From contig NZ_OCNJ01000001.1 of NCBI RefSeq assembly GCF_900230255.1, positions 682,001-746,000 on the forward strand: DNA of 64,000 bases, in the 5' to 3' direction. Below are positions 7,585 to 17,612 of this stretch, piece by piece (position 1 is the stretch's first letter; each line of letters begins with the position of its first letter). Source of the DNA: Caenispirillum bisanense (GTDB lineage Bacteria; Pseudomonadota; Alphaproteobacteria; Rhodospirillales; Rhodospirillaceae). Position numbers and translations under genes: made by a program. Under the pieces are notes generated by a model. It was not told the DNA's origin. It did no database searches and worked only from the letters and a program-made list of their open reading frames with translations.

Positions 7585-8832
7585 TCAGTTGGTGGGGGTG
7601 GCGAGGTCGGGCGCGATGGTCACCGGCGTCACGTCCAGGTGGATGTTGGTGACCGTGTAGTCCTCGCCGCCGAATTTGCCCGTGTACCAGCCGAGCGTGT
7701 CGGCGCCGCGGTAGAAGCGGAAGGCATAGCCGCCCTCGAAGGGGGCGTCGGGCGCGGTGCGGCGGAAGGCGAGCCCGTGGGCTTCGGCGTGCTTGTTGTC
7801 GACCAGGTTCGCCATGACGTCGAGCAGCGCGGTATTGCCCAGCATGTCGGGCACGAACTGGTAGTCGCCGTAGTAGGGGTCGAAGTCGGCCGCGTTGGGG
7901 TCGACCTTCAGGTCCGATGCCTTGGCCTCGCTCGGCGTCACCTGGCGCGTGGCCAGGTCCATGCGGTCGCCGCGGTCGAGGTAGGACAGCTTCACGTTCT
8001 TCACGTTGAACGGGCCCTCCTTGCTCCAGGTGGCGTCGCTCATGTCCATGAACACGACGCCCTTGTAGCCGATCACTTCCAGCGCCTTACCGTCGGTGAC
8101 GACGGCGGCGGTGTCCTCGTCGACGCCGATGCCGTAGGGCAGGCCGAGGTCGCGCATGGCGACCAGCGAGCGGGCGAAGCGGCCGCGGGTGAGGAAGTGC
8201 TGGTCGACGAACCAGCCGTCGGGCATGAAGCCGAGACCCCGGTCGATCTCCTCGCCCATGGTCAGGCCGTTGGCCATGACGTGGAACACGTCCTGGGCGT
8301 CGCGGAACATGGGATCGGACATGACGGCGGCGCCGGCGCTGCTGCCGCCGATGACGCCGCCGCGGGCGTAGACGTCGCGGATGGCGGCCATGAGGGGGCT
8401 GTCCTTGCCGTCCTCCAGCAGCGCCTTGACGATGCGTTCCTGCGCGCCGCCGGTGAACCACACCACGTCGGCGTCCTTGACGCGGGCGACCCACTCGGGG
8501 TCCTGGCGCACGTCGGTATAGGCGCGGTCGAACTTGCCCTCGCGCGGCGACAGCGGCACCAGGAAGGCCTCGGCGCCGTGGCTGGCGAATTCCTCCACCG
8601 CCAGCGTGCCGTACTTCTGCGGATTGCCCGAAGCGGCGGCGATGACGGCGACCTTGGCGCCCTGGCCGCCGCCGAGGTCGACCATGCGCTGCCACACGGC
8701 GTCGTTCTCGTAACGCAGCGCCCCGCCGACGATGACCAGGCTGCCGGCGGCGGCGGCCGGGGTGGCGGAAACGGCAACAGTCAGGAGGGCCGCGCCGGCG
8801 ATGGAGCCGGCGAGCAGGCGACGGAACGTCAT
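7585..8832 (-). CDS. Exported cyanophycinase-family peptidase (S51)
   Basis: The 415-residue protein starts with a cleavable signal peptide (MTFRRLLAGSIAGAALL...ATPAAAAG). A class I glutamine amidotransferase-like fold follows, with the nucleophile motif GGSSAGAAVM near residue 160. Nearby are the FTGGAQER turn, GLGFMPDG, the D-Q-H-F-L-T-R-G-R-F segment and GIGVDEDTAA, all family landmarks. Cyanophycinases cut cyanophycin (multi-L-arginyl-poly-L-aspartate) to beta-Asp-Arg dipeptides. The signal peptide makes this an extracytoplasmic form, suited to scavenging external polymer. A C-terminal region of about 120 residues is longer than in intracellular enzymes. It lies directly downstream of the amino acid ABC transporter genes. 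Confidence 0.88.
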   Translation of the reverse strand: MTFRRLLAGSIAGAALLTVAVSATPAAAAGSLVIVGGALRYENDAVWQRMVDLGGGQGAKVAVIAAASGNPQKYGTLAVEEFASHGAEAFLVPLSPREGKFDRAYTDVRQDPEWVARVKDADVVWFTGGAQERIVKALLEDGKDSPLMAAIRDVYARGGVIGGSSAGAAVMSDPMFRDAQDVFHVMANGLTMGEEIDRGLGFMPDGWFVDQHFLTRGRFARSLVAMRDLGLPYGIGVDEDTAAVVTDGKALEVIGYKGVVFMDMSDATWSKEGPFNVKNVKLSYLDRGDRMDLATRQVTPSEAKASDLKVDPNAADFDPYYGDYQFVPDMLGNTALLDVMANLVDNKHAEAHGLAFRRTAPDAPFEGGYAFRFYRGADTLGWYTGKFGGEDYTVTNIHLDVTPVTIAPDLATPTN

Positions 8833-8879
8833 GACGGATACTCCCTGTCGGTCGTTCTTGTTGGGTCGGTCGAAGGGGA

Positions 8880-9647
8880 TCAGGCGGCCGGGGTGGTGTT
8901 GGCGACCCCGCGCGGGGCGGCCCCGGGCGCGTCGTCCTGGGCGGCGGCGGCCATCGTCTTGGGCGGCCGGAAGGCGCGGTTGAGCTGCCATTCGACGCCG
9001 CGCAGAATGCGCGTCACCACGAACACCAGCACGAGATAGATGGCGCCGGCCGCGATGAAGAAGTCGTAGGGCTCGTAGTACATGGAGTAATAGACCTTCG
9101 CCTGCCCCGTCAGGTCGAGGACGGTGATGACCGAGGCGAGCGAGGTCGCCTTCAGGCTGAACACCACCTCGTTGCTGTAGGCGGGCAGGATGATCCGCCA
9201 CATGCGCGGCAGGATGACGTGGCGGTAGGCCTGCAGGCCGCTCATGCCGTAGGCGCGCGCCGCTTCCACCTCGCCGTGGGGCACGGCGTTGATGCCGCCG
9301 CGCATCAGCTCGGCGATGTAGGCGGTGTTGTTGAGCGTGAAGGCGATCATGGCGCACCAGTAGGCGTGCCGCAGGATGTTGTCCCACAGGAAGCCGTCGC
9401 GCAGGGTCTCGAACTGGCCGAGGCCGTAGTAGATGAGGAACAGCTGCACCAGCAGCGGCGTGCCGCGGAACACGAAGATGAAGGCCGCCGGCAGGGCCCG
9501 CACCCACCACAGGCGCGAGACGCGCGCGATGGCCAGCGGGATCGACAGGGCGGTGGCGAAGGCCAGCGGGATCAGCAGCAGCTGCAGGGTGACCCAGGTG
9601 CCCTCCAGCAGGTCGGGGGCGGCTTCGGCGATCAGGTCCCAGCGCAT
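8880..9647 (-). CDS. Polar amino acid ABC transporter permease (HisM/ArtM-like)
   Basis: The 255-residue inner-membrane protein has about five transmembrane helices. A typical HisM start (GTWVTLQLLLIPL) is followed by FRGTPLLVQLFLIYYGL. The EAA loop EVEAARAYGMSGLQAYRHVILP contacts the ATPase. It forms the second half of the heteromeric permease with the gene three bases upstream. The C-terminal tail beyond 235 is Ala/Pro-rich and cytoplasmic. Context (AST genes, cyanophycinase) points to arginine or Asp-Arg as substrate, but this class also carries histidine, lysine and ornithine. Confidence 0.92.
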   Translation of the reverse strand: MRWDLIAEAAPDLLEGTWVTLQLLLIPLAFATALSIPLAIARVSRLWWVRALPAAFIFVFRGTPLLVQLFLIYYGLGQFETLRDGFLWDNILRHAYWCAMIAFTLNNTAYIAELMRGGINAVPHGEVEAARAYGMSGLQAYRHVILPRMWRIILPAYSNEVVFSLKATSLASVITVLDLTGQAKVYYSMYYEPYDFFIAAGAIYLVLVFVVTRILRGVEWQLNRAFRPPKTMAAAAQDDAPGAAPRGVANTTPAA

Positions 9648-9650
9648 GGA

Positions 9651-10343
9651 TCAGGCCCTCCGGTAGGCGCGGTTGGCGCGCTTTTCCATGAGCGTGATGC
9701 CCGTGGTCGCGACGGTGGTGATCATCAGGTACAGCGCCCCGGCCATGAGCAGGAAGGTGAACGGCTCCTTGGTGGCGCCGGCGCCGATCTGGGCGTTGCG
9801 CATGATGTCGGCGAGCCCGACGACGGAAATCAGCGCCGTGTCCTTGATGAGGATCTGCAACAGGTTGCCGAGGCTCGGCAGGGCGATGCGCCAGACCTGC
9901 GGCAGGGTGACGTGGCGGAACACCTGCCAGCGGGTGAAGCCGCAGGCCTCCGCCGCCTCGATCTGGCCGCGCGGGACCGACTGGATGGCGGCGCGGAACA
10001 CTTCCGTCGCGAAGCCGCCCTGCACCAGCCCGAGCGCGATGACGCCGGCCACGAAGGGGTTGATGTCGATGCGCACGTCCGGCAGGCCGAGGCCTTCCAG
10101 CAGCCACATCAGCGCCCGGCTGCCGCCGAAGAAGACGAGGAAGATGATCAGGAGTTCGGGGATGCCCCGGATGAAGGTCGTGTATCCGTCCGCCACCCAG
10201 CGCAGAGGTGCGAAGGGCGACAGCTTGGCGGCGGCTCCCATCAGCCCGAGCAGGAGCCCCACCGGGATCACGGTCAACACCAGGGCCAGCGTCCAGCCGG
10301 CTCCCTGTACGATCATCCAGCCGTAGGCCCAGGTCGGTTCCAT
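9651..10343 (-). CDS. Polar amino acid ABC transporter permease (HisQ/ArtQ-like)
   Basis: The 230-residue membrane protein has about five helices, an FIRGIPELLIIFLVFFGG motif, and an EAA loop (QIEAAEACGFTRWQVFRHVTLP) that docks on the ATPase. It pairs with the HisM-like gene, separated by three bases. It follows the binding protein gene after a 188-base gap that contains a strong hairpin, so it is probably expressed at a lower level than the binding protein. Confidence 0.92.
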   Translation of the reverse strand: MEPTWAYGWMIVQGAGWTLALVLTVIPVGLLLGLMGAAAKLSPFAPLRWVADGYTTFIRGIPELLIIFLVFFGGSRALMWLLEGLGLPDVRIDINPFVAGVIALGLVQGGFATEVFRAAIQSVPRGQIEAAEACGFTRWQVFRHVTLPQVWRIALPSLGNLLQILIKDTALISVVGLADIMRNAQIGAGATKEPFTFLLMAGALYLMITTVATTGITLMEKRANRAYRRA

Positions 10344-10497
10344 AGCGGCTCCTCGTCTCGTTCGGCGGCACCCGGTCGTGCCGCGAGATCACGCCCGGCG
10401 GCACCCGGTGCCGCAGGCTCCGCCGCCGCCGTGCCGTCCGCGGGGGGACGCGAAAGCTCGGTCGGCGCGACGGCGGCGGAAGGCGGAAGAAGGGGGC

Positions 10498-10521
10498 GGC
10501 CGGACACGGGGGCGTCCGGCC
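10498..10521 (-). promoter_or_regulatory. Intercistronic hairpin between binding protein and permease genes
   Basis: GGCCGGAC and GTCCGGCC form a perfect 8-bp stem with an 8-base loop, 10 bases after the stop of the binding protein gene. Hairpins without a U-tract in this place are known in histidine- and maltose-type ABC operons. There they protect the upstream mRNA, giving excess binding protein over permease. The function here is inferred from position. Confidence 0.55.
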
Positions 10522-10531
10522 GCGGCGGACA

Positions 10532-11299
10532 TCATTCGTAGATGTTCACGCCGAACCACTTCTGCGACAGCTGCTGCGGGATGCCGGCGGCCATCACCGT
10601 GTCGATGCCCTTTTCGAACTGCGCCTTCAGCGCGTCGTCGCCCTTGCGCAGGCCGACGCCGACGCCCTGGCCGAACAGCGGATCGCGCAGCATGGGGCCG
10701 ACGAAACCGTAGCCCTGGCCGTCGGGCTTCTTGAACCACTCGGAGCCGATGACGCTGTCGACCACCATGGCGTCGAGGCGGCCGTTGACGAGGTCCATGG
10801 TGACCTCTTCCTGCGTCGGGTAGCGGCGGATCTCGACGCTGTCCTCGTACTTGGCCTTCAGGTAGTCGGCGTTGGTGGTGCCGGACTGCACGCCGATCAC
10901 CTTGCCCTTCAGGCCCTCTTCGCTGATCTCGAGGTCGCTGCCCTTCTTGGCGACGAAGGCGTTGGGGACCTGGAAGTACTTCTTGGTGAAGTCGATGGTC
11001 TGCTGGCGCTTCTCGGTGATGGACATGGACGACATGATGGCGTCGATCTTCTTTTCCTGCAGCTGGGCGATCAGCGCGTCGAAGGGCACGTTGACCCAAT
11101 TGCACTTCAGCTCGGCGGCGGCACAGATGGCGTTGCCCAGGTCGACCTCGAAGCCGACGATCTGGCCGTTGGTGTCGACGTACTCGAAGGGCGCATAGGC
11201 GGCCTCGGTGCCGACGGTCACCTCCTTCATGGCGGCCTGGGCGGGCACGACGGCGAGCAGCGCGACGGCGGCGACGGCGCCGGCGAGAATCTTCTTCAT
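10532..11299 (-). CDS. Periplasmic lysine/arginine/ornithine-type binding protein
   Basis: The 255-residue type-2 periplasmic binding protein has an N-terminal signal peptide (MKKILAGAVAAVALLAVVPAQA). Family landmarks follow: VTVGTEAAYAPFEY, GFEVDLGNAICA, DAIMSSMSITEKR, the SGTT ligand loop (about residue 138) and the RYPTQEE segment near 160. These match ArgT/HisJ/ArtJ-type proteins that bind basic or polar amino acids. It delivers ligand to the two permeases encoded downstream. The ATPase gene lies 85 bases upstream on the same strand. Confidence 0.92.
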   Translation of the reverse strand: MKKILAGAVAAVALLAVVPAQAAMKEVTVGTEAAYAPFEYVDTNGQIVGFEVDLGNAICAAAELKCNWVNVPFDALIAQLQEKKIDAIMSSMSITEKRQQTIDFTKKYFQVPNAFVAKKGSDLEISEEGLKGKVIGVQSGTTNADYLKAKYEDSVEIRRYPTQEEVTMDLVNGRLDAMVVDSVIGSEWFKKPDGQGYGFVGPMLRDPLFGQGVGVGLRKGDDALKAQFEKGIDTVMAAGIPQQLSQKWFGVNIYE

Positions 11300-11384
11300 G
11301 GTGAAGGAACTCCCTGTATGGATCCGGAAGAGGATGGACGTTTTCTTGTTGTGATTCTTCGGTGCGAGGGCCGGCGGACCGGCC

Positions 11385-12167
11385 TCAGAAACTGCGGCTG
11401 ACGAACTGGCGCAGGCGGTCGCTCTTCGGGTTGCCGAAGACGGTTTCGGGCTCGCCGAATTCCTCCACCTCGCCGGCGTGCAGGAACATCACCTGCGACG
11501 ACACTTCGCGGGCGAAGGCCATTTCGTGCGTCACCACCAGCATGGTGCGGCCTTCCTCGGCCAGGCCCGCCATCACCTTCAGCACCTCGCCGACCAGTTC
11601 GGGGTCGAGGGCGCTGGTCGGTTCGTCGAACAGCAGCACCTCGGGCTCCATGGCGAGCGCGCGGGCGATGGCGGCGCGCTGCTGCTGGCCGCCCGAGATC
11701 TGGCCGGGGTAGTGGCCGCGGCGCTCGTACATGCCGACCTTGGCGAGCAGCGCCTCGGCCGCCTCCACCGCCTCGGCGCGGCTCTTGCCGAGCACCTTCT
11801 GCGGCGGCAAGGCGACGTTGTCGAGGATGGTCAGGTGGCTCCACAGGTTGAAGCTCTGGAACACCATGGACAGCCGCGCCCGGATGCGGCGGAGCTGCGC
11901 CTTGTCGGCGGGTTCCTGGTGGCCGGTCTTCAGGCGCTTCATGCGGATCAGCTCGCCGTGGACCTGCACGCGGCCCTCGTCGGGCATCTCCAGCAGGTTG
12001 ATGCAGCGCAGGAAGGTGCTCTTGCCCGAGCCGGACGAGCCGATGATGGAGATGACGTCGCCCGTGTGGGCCGTGAGGTCGATGCCCTTCAGCACCTCGT
12101 AGGCGCCGAAGCTCTTGCGCAGGCCCTCGATGACCAGCGGCGCCGGCGTGTTCGCGTCGAGCGGCAT
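11385..12167 (-). CDS. Polar amino acid ABC transporter ATPase (HisP/ArtP-like)
   Basis: The 260-residue cytoplasmic ATPase has Walker [10 protein letters not shown] near residue 45, the Q-loop in MVFQSFNLW, signature ISGGQQQR, Walker [13 protein letters not shown] and the H-loop in VVTHEM. The insert between Walker A and the Q-loop ([14 protein letters not shown]) is typical of HisP. The frame is open far upstream, inside the aminotransferase, but the ATG at 12167 fits family length and follows a GAAGGATCGTTCC leader. It energises the importer encoded downstream. Confidence 0.93.
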   Translation of the reverse strand: MPLDANTPAPLVIEGLRKSFGAYEVLKGIDLTAHTGDVISIIGSSGSGKSTFLRCINLLEMPDEGRVQVHGELIRMKRLKTGHQEPADKAQLRRIRARLSMVFQSFNLWSHLTILDNVALPPQKVLGKSRAEAVEAAEALLAKVGMYERRGHYPGQISGGQQQRAAIARALAMEPEVLLFDEPTSALDPELVGEVLKVMAGLAEEGRTMLVVTHEMAFAREVSSQVMFLHAGEVEEFGEPETVFGNPKSDRLRQFVSRSF

Positions 12168-12193
12168 GGAACGATCCTTCGTCGGGGTCGGGG

Positions 12194-13600
12194 TCAGGCG
12201 CGGCGGGCGAGCGGGGCGGCGGCGGAGCCGGTCACCTCGTCGATGGCGGCGGTGAGCGCCCCGACCAGCCGGTCGACCTCGGCCCGCGTCACCACCAGCG
12301 GCGGCGACATGGCGAGGCTGTCGACGGTGGGCAGCGGGCGCACCAGCACGCCGCGGGCCTTGGTGGCGGCGGAGACCTTGCCGGCGGTCTTCAGCGCACT
12401 GTCGAACACGCGGCGTTCGGCCTTGTCCTCCACCAGCTGCACGGCGGCGAGCAGGCCGCGGCCGCGGATCTCGCCGACGTGCGGATGGTCGGCCAGGGTC
12501 TCGTTCAGGCAGCGGTGCAGGTAGGCGCCGGTATCGGCGGCCTGGTCCACCAGCCCTTCGCGCTCGATGATCGCCAGGTTGGCGAGTGCGGCGGCGCAGC
12601 CGACCGGATGGCCGGCGTAGGTGAAGCCGTGGGCGAAGGCGCCCATGGTGGCGGAGCCGTCGCGCAGCGTCTCCCAGATCTCGTGCGACACGAAGCCGGC
12701 CGACAGCGGGAAGTAGCCGCTGGTCAGGCCCTTGGCGGTGGCGATCATGTCCGGGCGGATGGGGTAGCTGTCCATGCCGAACCAGGTGCCGAGCCGGCCG
12801 TAGCCGCACACCACCTCGTCGGCCACCAGGAACACGCCGTGCGCCTTCAGCACCGGCTGGATGGCCTCGAAGTAGCCCTTGGGCGGGGCGATGACGCCGC
12901 CGGCGCCCATGATCGGCTCGGCGAACATGGCGGCCACCGTCTCCGGCCCTTCGCGGCGGATGGTCTCGTCCAGCTCTGCGGCGAGGCGGGCGGAGAACTG
13001 CTCCTCGCTCTCGCCGGGGGTGGCGTTGCGGAAGTAGTCCGGCGCCGTCAGGTGGATCACCTCCGGCAGCGGCAGGCCGAAGCCCTTGTGGAAGCTCGCG
13101 AGGCCGGTGAGCGAGGCGGTGGCGATGGTGGTGCCGTGGTAGGCCTGGCGGCGCGACAGGATCTTCCGCTTCTCCGGCGTGCCGCGGAGATAATTCACGT
13201 ACCAGATGATCTTCATGAGGGTGTCGTTGCAGTCCGACCCCGAGGAGCCGAAGAACACCCGCCCCATGGTGTCGGGCACGAGGCCCATGAGCTTTTCCGC
13301 CAGCTGGATCTGCTGCGGGTTGGACATGCCGGTGAAGGTGTGGAAGTAGCCCAGCTCGCCGGCCGCCTTGGCCATGGCGTCGCCGATTTCCTGGCGGCCG
13401 TAGCCGGCGTTGACGCACCACAGGCCGCCGACGGCGTCCAGAAGCTCGGTGCCGTCGACGTCGACCACCGTCGAGCCGCGGCCCGAGGCGATGATGCCGG
13501 CCGGCCCGTTGGCCGCCACGTCGGCCGCCACGCTGGCGGGATGCAGGATGCTCTCGGCGTCCGCGCGGCGCAGGGCCGCGGCGTCGTAGGTGTTCGCCAT
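12194..13600 (-). CDS. Class III aminotransferase, putrescine/omega-amino acid:pyruvate type
   Basis: The 468-residue PLP enzyme of fold type I carries GLWCVNAGYGRQEI near residue 60, FFGSSGSDCNDT, the AYHGTT motif, the VADEV...GYGR segment with the PLP-contacting Asp, and the Schiff-base lysine in ATAKGLTSGYFPL. These features are closer to SpuC-type putrescine/GABA:pyruvate and omega-aminotransferases than to AstC/ArgD. Its start is preceded by a GGAGAGGC ribosome-binding site. Located between astB and the ABC transporter genes, it may act in arginine or polyamine breakdown. Whether it can replace AstC (succinylornithine transaminase), which is absent here, is open. Confidence 0.88.
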   Translation of the reverse strand: MANTYDAAALRRADAESILHPASVAADVAANGPAGIIASGRGSTVVDVDGTELLDAVGGLWCVNAGYGRQEIGDAMAKAAGELGYFHTFTGMSNPQQIQLAEKLMGLVPDTMGRVFFGSSGSDCNDTLMKIIWYVNYLRGTPEKRKILSRRQAYHGTTIATASLTGLASFHKGFGLPLPEVIHLTAPDYFRNATPGESEEQFSARLAAELDETIRREGPETVAAMFAEPIMGAGGVIAPPKGYFEAIQPVLKAHGVFLVADEVVCGYGRLGTWFGMDSYPIRPDMIATAKGLTSGYFPLSAGFVSHEIWETLRDGSATMGAFAHGFTYAGHPVGCAAALANLAIIEREGLVDQAADTGAYLHRCLNETLADHPHVGEIRGRGLLAAVQLVEDKAERRVFDSALKTAGKVSAATKARGVLVRPLPTVDSLAMSPPLVVTRAEVDRLVGALTAAIDEVTGSAAAPLARRA

Positions 13601-13675
13601 TGTGCCTCTCCTGTCGTGGCCGGGTCTCGTTCGGGCGGACCGGCCTTTGACGTTTCAGTTACGCTAGCATCGGCA

Positions 13676-13704
13676 GCGGGAGGAAAATGCCCGAATGCTC
13701 CCGC
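13676..13704 (-). terminator. Hairpin in the astB-aminotransferase gap
   Basis: GCGGGAG and CTCCCGC form a 7-bp stem with a 15-base loop shortly after the astB stop on the minus strand. It lies in a 126-base gap that separates the tightly overlapping ast genes from the transporter half of the cluster. It may be a weak terminator or attenuator; no U-tract is present. Confidence 0.3.
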
Positions 13705-13726
13705 CCGTGCGGAATCTTTCCCGGCC

Positions 13727-15115
13727 CTATTGCGCCGCCGCGGCGGCGGTGCCGCCGGGCTCGCGCTGGAAGTCGTAGACGGCGCCGAGGCCGAGGATGC
13801 CCGTGAGGTCGTCGAGGGCGGCGCGGCATTCGTCCAGCAGCGCCGGGTCGCGCAGGTCTTCGGCCGCCAGCCGGTCGCGGTAGTGGCGGTCGGCCCAGGC
13901 CTCCAGGCGGTCGGCGAGAGCGGGGGTCATGAGGCAGCCCTGGTTGGCGGCGGCCAGTTCGGCCTCCGTAAGCACCACGCGCAGGCGCAGGCAGGCGGGG
14001 CCGCCGCCGTTGCGCATGGATTGCCGCAGGTCCATGAACACCGTCTCGCGGATGGGGCCGTCGCCGCCGACCAGGCCTTCGAGCCAGGTGCGCACGCTGT
14101 CGGTTTCCTGCGCTTCCATGGGCAGCAGCAGCATCATGCCGTCGCCGTCGCCGTCGGGGCGGCTGAGCAGCTGGCTGTTGAACAGGTAGCTCTTCACCAT
14201 GTCGGCGACGGGCACGGCGGCGGCGGGCACCTCGACGGCGGTGAAGCCGGCCGGGCCGAGGGCGCCGCGCAGCTCCGCCAGCACCTTGGGCGTGTCGACG
14301 AAGGCGTCCTCGTAGTGGAACAGCACGGTGCCGTTGCCGACGGCGATGACGTCGTTGTGGAACACGCCGGCGTCGATCATGGCCGGGTTCTGCTGCGCGA
14401 AGACGGTGCGCCCGGCCTCCAGCCCGTGCAGCCGGGCGATGGCCTGCGACGCTTCCAGCGTCTGGCGGGCAGGGAACTTCGCGGGCTTGGGGGCGGCCTT
14501 GTCGAAGGCGCTGCGGCCGTAGACGAACAGCTCCACCCCCGGCGCGCCGTAGCCGTCGCAGAAGCGGGTGTGGTTGGCCGCGCCCTCGTCGCCGAAGTGC
14601 TCGATCCCCGGCAGCGCCGGGTGGTGGGCGAAGCGGGCGGGGTCGGGGAAGACGGCCTGCAGCACCCGGCCCGTCACCTCGTGCTCGATGGCGCGATGGG
14701 CCATGGCGGCGAGGTTGGCGGGAGTGAAATGGACGCGGCCGTCGACGGTGTCGGCGCTCGGCGACACGGTGGCGGCATTGGCCGTCCACATGGCCGAGGC
14801 GGAGCACACCGACAGCACCAGCGAAGGATCGGCGGCCCAGGCCTTTTCCAGCACCTGCCGGTCGGTGCCGGTGAAGCCGAGGCGGCGCAGGGTCGGCACG
14901 TGCGGCCGTTCGTGCGGCGGCAGCACGCCCTGGCGGAAGCCCATGGCCATGAGCCGGCGCATCTTGGCGATGCCCTGCTTGACCGCCTCGCGCGGGTTGG
15001 AGGCGGCGCGGGCGTTGCTGCCGGAGGCGATGTTGCCCCACGACAGGCCGGCGTAATTGTGGGTCGGGCCGGGCAGGCCGTCGAAGTTCACCTCGAAGGC
15101 GGCGGCGGTGGTCAT
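13727..15115 (-). CDS. astB: N-succinylarginine dihydrolase
   Basis: The 462-residue cytoplasmic enzyme converts N2-succinylarginine to N2-succinylornithine, CO2 and ammonia (AST step 2). Clear family signatures are [15 protein letters not shown] at the start, [21 protein letters not shown] with the catalytic His, and [12 protein letters not shown] with the catalytic Cys. Its length is close to known AstB proteins (about 445). The C-terminal tail is Ala-rich and slightly long. The ATG overlaps the stop of astD by four bases, which indicates translational coupling. Confidence 0.96.
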   Translation of the reverse strand: MTTAAAFEVNFDGLPGPTHNYAGLSWGNIASGSNARAASNPREAVKQGIAKMRRLMAMGFRQGVLPPHERPHVPTLRRLGFTGTDRQVLEKAWAADPSLVLSVCSASAMWTANAATVSPSADTVDGRVHFTPANLAAMAHRAIEHEVTGRVLQAVFPDPARFAHHPALPGIEHFGDEGAANHTRFCDGYGAPGVELFVYGRSAFDKAAPKPAKFPARQTLEASQAIARLHGLEAGRTVFAQQNPAMIDAGVFHNDVIAVGNGTVLFHYEDAFVDTPKVLAELRGALGPAGFTAVEVPAAAVPVADMVKSYLFNSQLLSRPDGDGDGMMLLLPMEAQETDSVRTWLEGLVGGDGPIRETVFMDLRQSMRNGGGPACLRLRVVLTEAELAAANQGCLMTPALADRLEAWADRHYRDRLAAEDLRDPALLDECRAALDDLTGILGLGAVYDFQREPGGTAAAAAQ

Positions 15116-16569
15116 GGGCGGACTCCCTGCGGCAGGGGAATGTCGGACAGGCCGTCGGCCTCCAGCGAGGCGACGGGATAGGCGCAGTAATCGGCGGCAT
15201 AGGCGGCCGACGGGCGGTGGTTGCCGCTGTCGCCGACGCCGCCGAAGGGCAGGGCGGAGGATGCGCCGGTGAGCGGCCGGTTCCAGTTGACCACCCCGGC
15301 GCGCGACCGGCACAGGAAGGTCTCCCACAGCCCGGCGTCGTCGGCGACCAGCCCGGCGGCGAGGCCGTAACGGGTGGCGTTGGCCTCGGCCAGGGCGGCG
15401 TCGAAATCGGGCACGCGGATCACCTGCAGCAGCGGGCCGAACACCTCGTCGTCGGGGCGGCCGGCGAGGTCGGTGACGTCCACCAGCCCCGGCGTCACCC
15501 ACGGGCGGCCGGCGACGGGGCGCACGGCGCCGCGGATCACGCGGCCGCCGGCACGGGCCAGCGCGGCCTCGGCCTCCAGCACCTGGTCGGCGGCGGCGTT
15601 GGAGATGAGCGGCCCCATGAAGGCGGGCTCGGCGTCGGGGCCGATCTGCAAGCGGTCGACCAGGGCGGCCACCGTCTCCACCAGCTCGGCCCCGGCGGCG
15701 GTGTCGGGGACGATCAGGCGGCGGGCGCAGGTGCAGCGCTGGCCGGCGGAGACGAAGGCCGACTGCACGATCAGCCGCGCCGCCCCCTCGACGTCCGACG
15801 GGTTCCAGGCGATCAGCGGGTTGTTGCCGCCCATCTCCAGCGCCAGCATGACGCCCGGCCGGTCCGCCAACTGGCGGGCCAGCAGCTTGCCGACGCGGGC
15901 GGAGCCGGTGAAGAACAGGCCGTCGAGCTGGGCGTGACCGGCCAACGCTTCGCCGGTCTCGCGGCCGCCCTGCACCAGGTTCAGCACGCCGTCGAGCAGG
16001 CCGGCGGCCTGCCAGGCCTCGACCATCACCTCGGCGGTCAGCGGCGTCAGCTCGCTCGGCTTGAAGACGACGGTATTGCCGGCCAGCAGGGCGGGCACGA
16101 TGTGGCCGTTGGCGAGGTGGCCGGGGAAGTTGTAGGGGCCGAACACGGCGCAGACGCCGTGCGGGCGATGGCGCAGGACGGCACGGTGGGCGCCCATGGG
16201 CGTGGTGCGCTCGGGGCAGCGCTCGTCCTCGGCGGCGATGGAGATGGCGACCTTGCCGATCATGGACGCGACCTCCGTCGCCGCCTCCCACGCCGGCTTG
16301 CCGGTGTCGGCCGTGATGGCCTCGGCGAGGGCGTCCTTGCGGGCTTCCAGAGCGTCTTTGTAGGCGAGCACCACGGCGCGGCGGTCGTCGCGGCCTAGGT
16401 CGGCCCAGGCGGGCAGGGCGGCGCGGGCGGCGGCGAGGGCGGCGTTCACTTCCGCCCGGCCGGCGGCGCGGCCGCGCCACACGACGGCGCCGCTGCGCGG
16501 GTCTTCGGCGGTGAACTCGGGGCCGCTGCCGTCGGTGCGGCGGCCGGCGATGATGTGCATGCCGTGCAT
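15112..16569 (-). CDS. astD: Succinylglutamate-semialdehyde dehydrogenase
   Basis: The 485-residue aldehyde dehydrogenase oxidises N-succinylglutamate semialdehyde with NAD+ (AST step 4). It has the [19 protein letters not shown] segment, the catalytic Glu in LEMGGNNP, the nucleophilic Cys in [11 protein letters not shown] and the [14 protein letters not shown] signature typical of AstD. The start at 16569 has a GGAGAC ribosome-binding site; a second ATG three codons on is possible. It is tightly packed between astA and astB. Confidence 0.95.
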   Translation of the reverse strand: MHGMHIIAGRRTDGSGPEFTAEDPRSGAVVWRGRAAGRAEVNAALAAARAALPAWADLGRDDRRAVVLAYKDALEARKDALAEAITADTGKPAWEAATEVASMIGKVAISIAAEDERCPERTTPMGAHRAVLRHRPHGVCAVFGPYNFPGHLANGHIVPALLAGNTVVFKPSELTPLTAEVMVEAWQAAGLLDGVLNLVQGGRETGEALAGHAQLDGLFFTGSARVGKLLARQLADRPGVMLALEMGGNNPLIAWNPSDVEGAARLIVQSAFVSAGQRCTCARRLIVPDTAAGAELVETVAALVDRLQIGPDAEPAFMGPLISNAAADQVLEAEAALARAGGRVIRGAVRPVAGRPWVTPGLVDVTDLAGRPDDEVFGPLLQVIRVPDFDAALAEANATRYGLAAGLVADDAGLWETFLCRSRAGVVNWNRPLTGASSALPFGGVGDSGNHRPSAAYAADYCAYPVASLEADGLSDIPLPQGVRP

Positions 16570-16583
16570 GGGATGGTCTCCTG

Positions 16584-17612
16584 TCAGCAGCCGACGCAGC
16601 GCAGCGGGTCGCCCGGCGCCACGTCGAGCAGGGCGGCGGCGCTCTGCGACACCTCCACCGTTTCCTGCGACACCCGGCGCAGCCGCACGCGGGCGGCGCG
16701 GAAGCGGGCGAGGTCGGGGACGCAGGCGAGGTGCTCGTGCAGGTCGTCGGCCTCGTCGGGCACGACGGCGGCGATGGTGCGGGCGCGGCTGTCGCGGATG
16801 GTGGCGAGATCGCGCGGGTGGGCCTCCAGCACCGGGCCGGCGTCGAAGATGTCCACCGAGTGGCTGATGCGGAAGCCTTCCTTCACCAGCATGTGGAAGG
16901 CCGGGCGCGAGGCCTCCTGCGGCAGGCCGATCACCTTGCGGGCGGGCTCGGGCAGCAGGTCGGCGTAGATGGGGAACTTGGGCATCAGGTCGGCGATGAA
17001 GCCGCCCTGGCCGGTGCCCGACAGGTAATCGGCGCGGTCGAAGCTCATCTGGAAGAAGTGATGGCCCACCGCCTGCCAGAACGGGCTGTCGCCGGCCTCG
17101 TCGAGCCAGCCGCGCAACTCCGCGATCACCATGTCGCCGAAGCGGGCCGGCGCGCTCGCCATGAGCAGGTAACGGGCACGGGCGAGCAGGCTGCCGTTGC
17201 CGTTCACCCGGCTGCCGGGCTCCAGGTAGAGGGTGCCGACCTCCGTCGCGCCGGTGTAGTCGTTGGCCAGCATCAGCACCGTGCTGTCGACGCGGATGCC
17301 GAGTTCGGTGCAGAAGTGGCTGTGGATGGAGCGGCGGAAGTTCCAGAACGGCGCCGCCCGCCCGACGCCCACATAGACGCCCGAGGTGCCGCAGACGCGC
17401 CCCGTGGCGGCCTCCTCCAGCACCATGAGGAAGCTCTCCGTCTCCTGCCGGTCGGCGCTGTTGCGGCCGAAGGCGGCGGTGGAGCGGGCGATGCGGGCCC
17501 GCAGGGTATCGGGGTTGGCGGGCAGGGTGGTGAGCCCCTGGCCGGCGCCTTCGGCCAGCGCCACCAGCATGTCGAGGTCGGCCTCGCGCACCGGGCGGAC
17601 GAGGTGGGTCAT
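16584..17612 (-). CDS. astA: Arginine N-succinyltransferase
   Basis: The 342-residue enzyme makes N2-succinylarginine from arginine and succinyl-CoA, the first AST step. It has the AstA start ([16 protein letters not shown]), the [19 protein letters not shown] stretch, the T-L-Y-L-E-P metal/structural segment and [16 protein letters not shown]. The start at MTHLV was chosen because it matches family N-termini and overlaps the stop of the M20 gene by four bases. Only one AstA-type subunit is present, not the AruF/AruG heterodimer pair. Confidence 0.95.
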   Translation of the reverse strand: MTHLVRPVREADLDMLVALAEGAGQGLTTLPANPDTLRARIARSTAAFGRNSADRQETESFLMVLEEAATGRVCGTSGVYVGVGRAAPFWNFRRSIHSHFCTELGIRVDSTVLMLANDYTGATEVGTLYLEPGSRVNGNGSLLARARYLLMASAPARFGDMVIAELRGWLDEAGDSPFWQAVGHHFFQMSFDRADYLSGTGQGGFIADLMPKFPIYADLLPEPARKVIGLPQEASRPAFHMLVKEGFRISHSVDIFDAGPVLEAHPRDLATIRDSRARTIAAVVPDEADDLHEHLACVPDLARFRAARVRLRRVSQETVEVSQSAAALLDVAPGDPLRCVGC

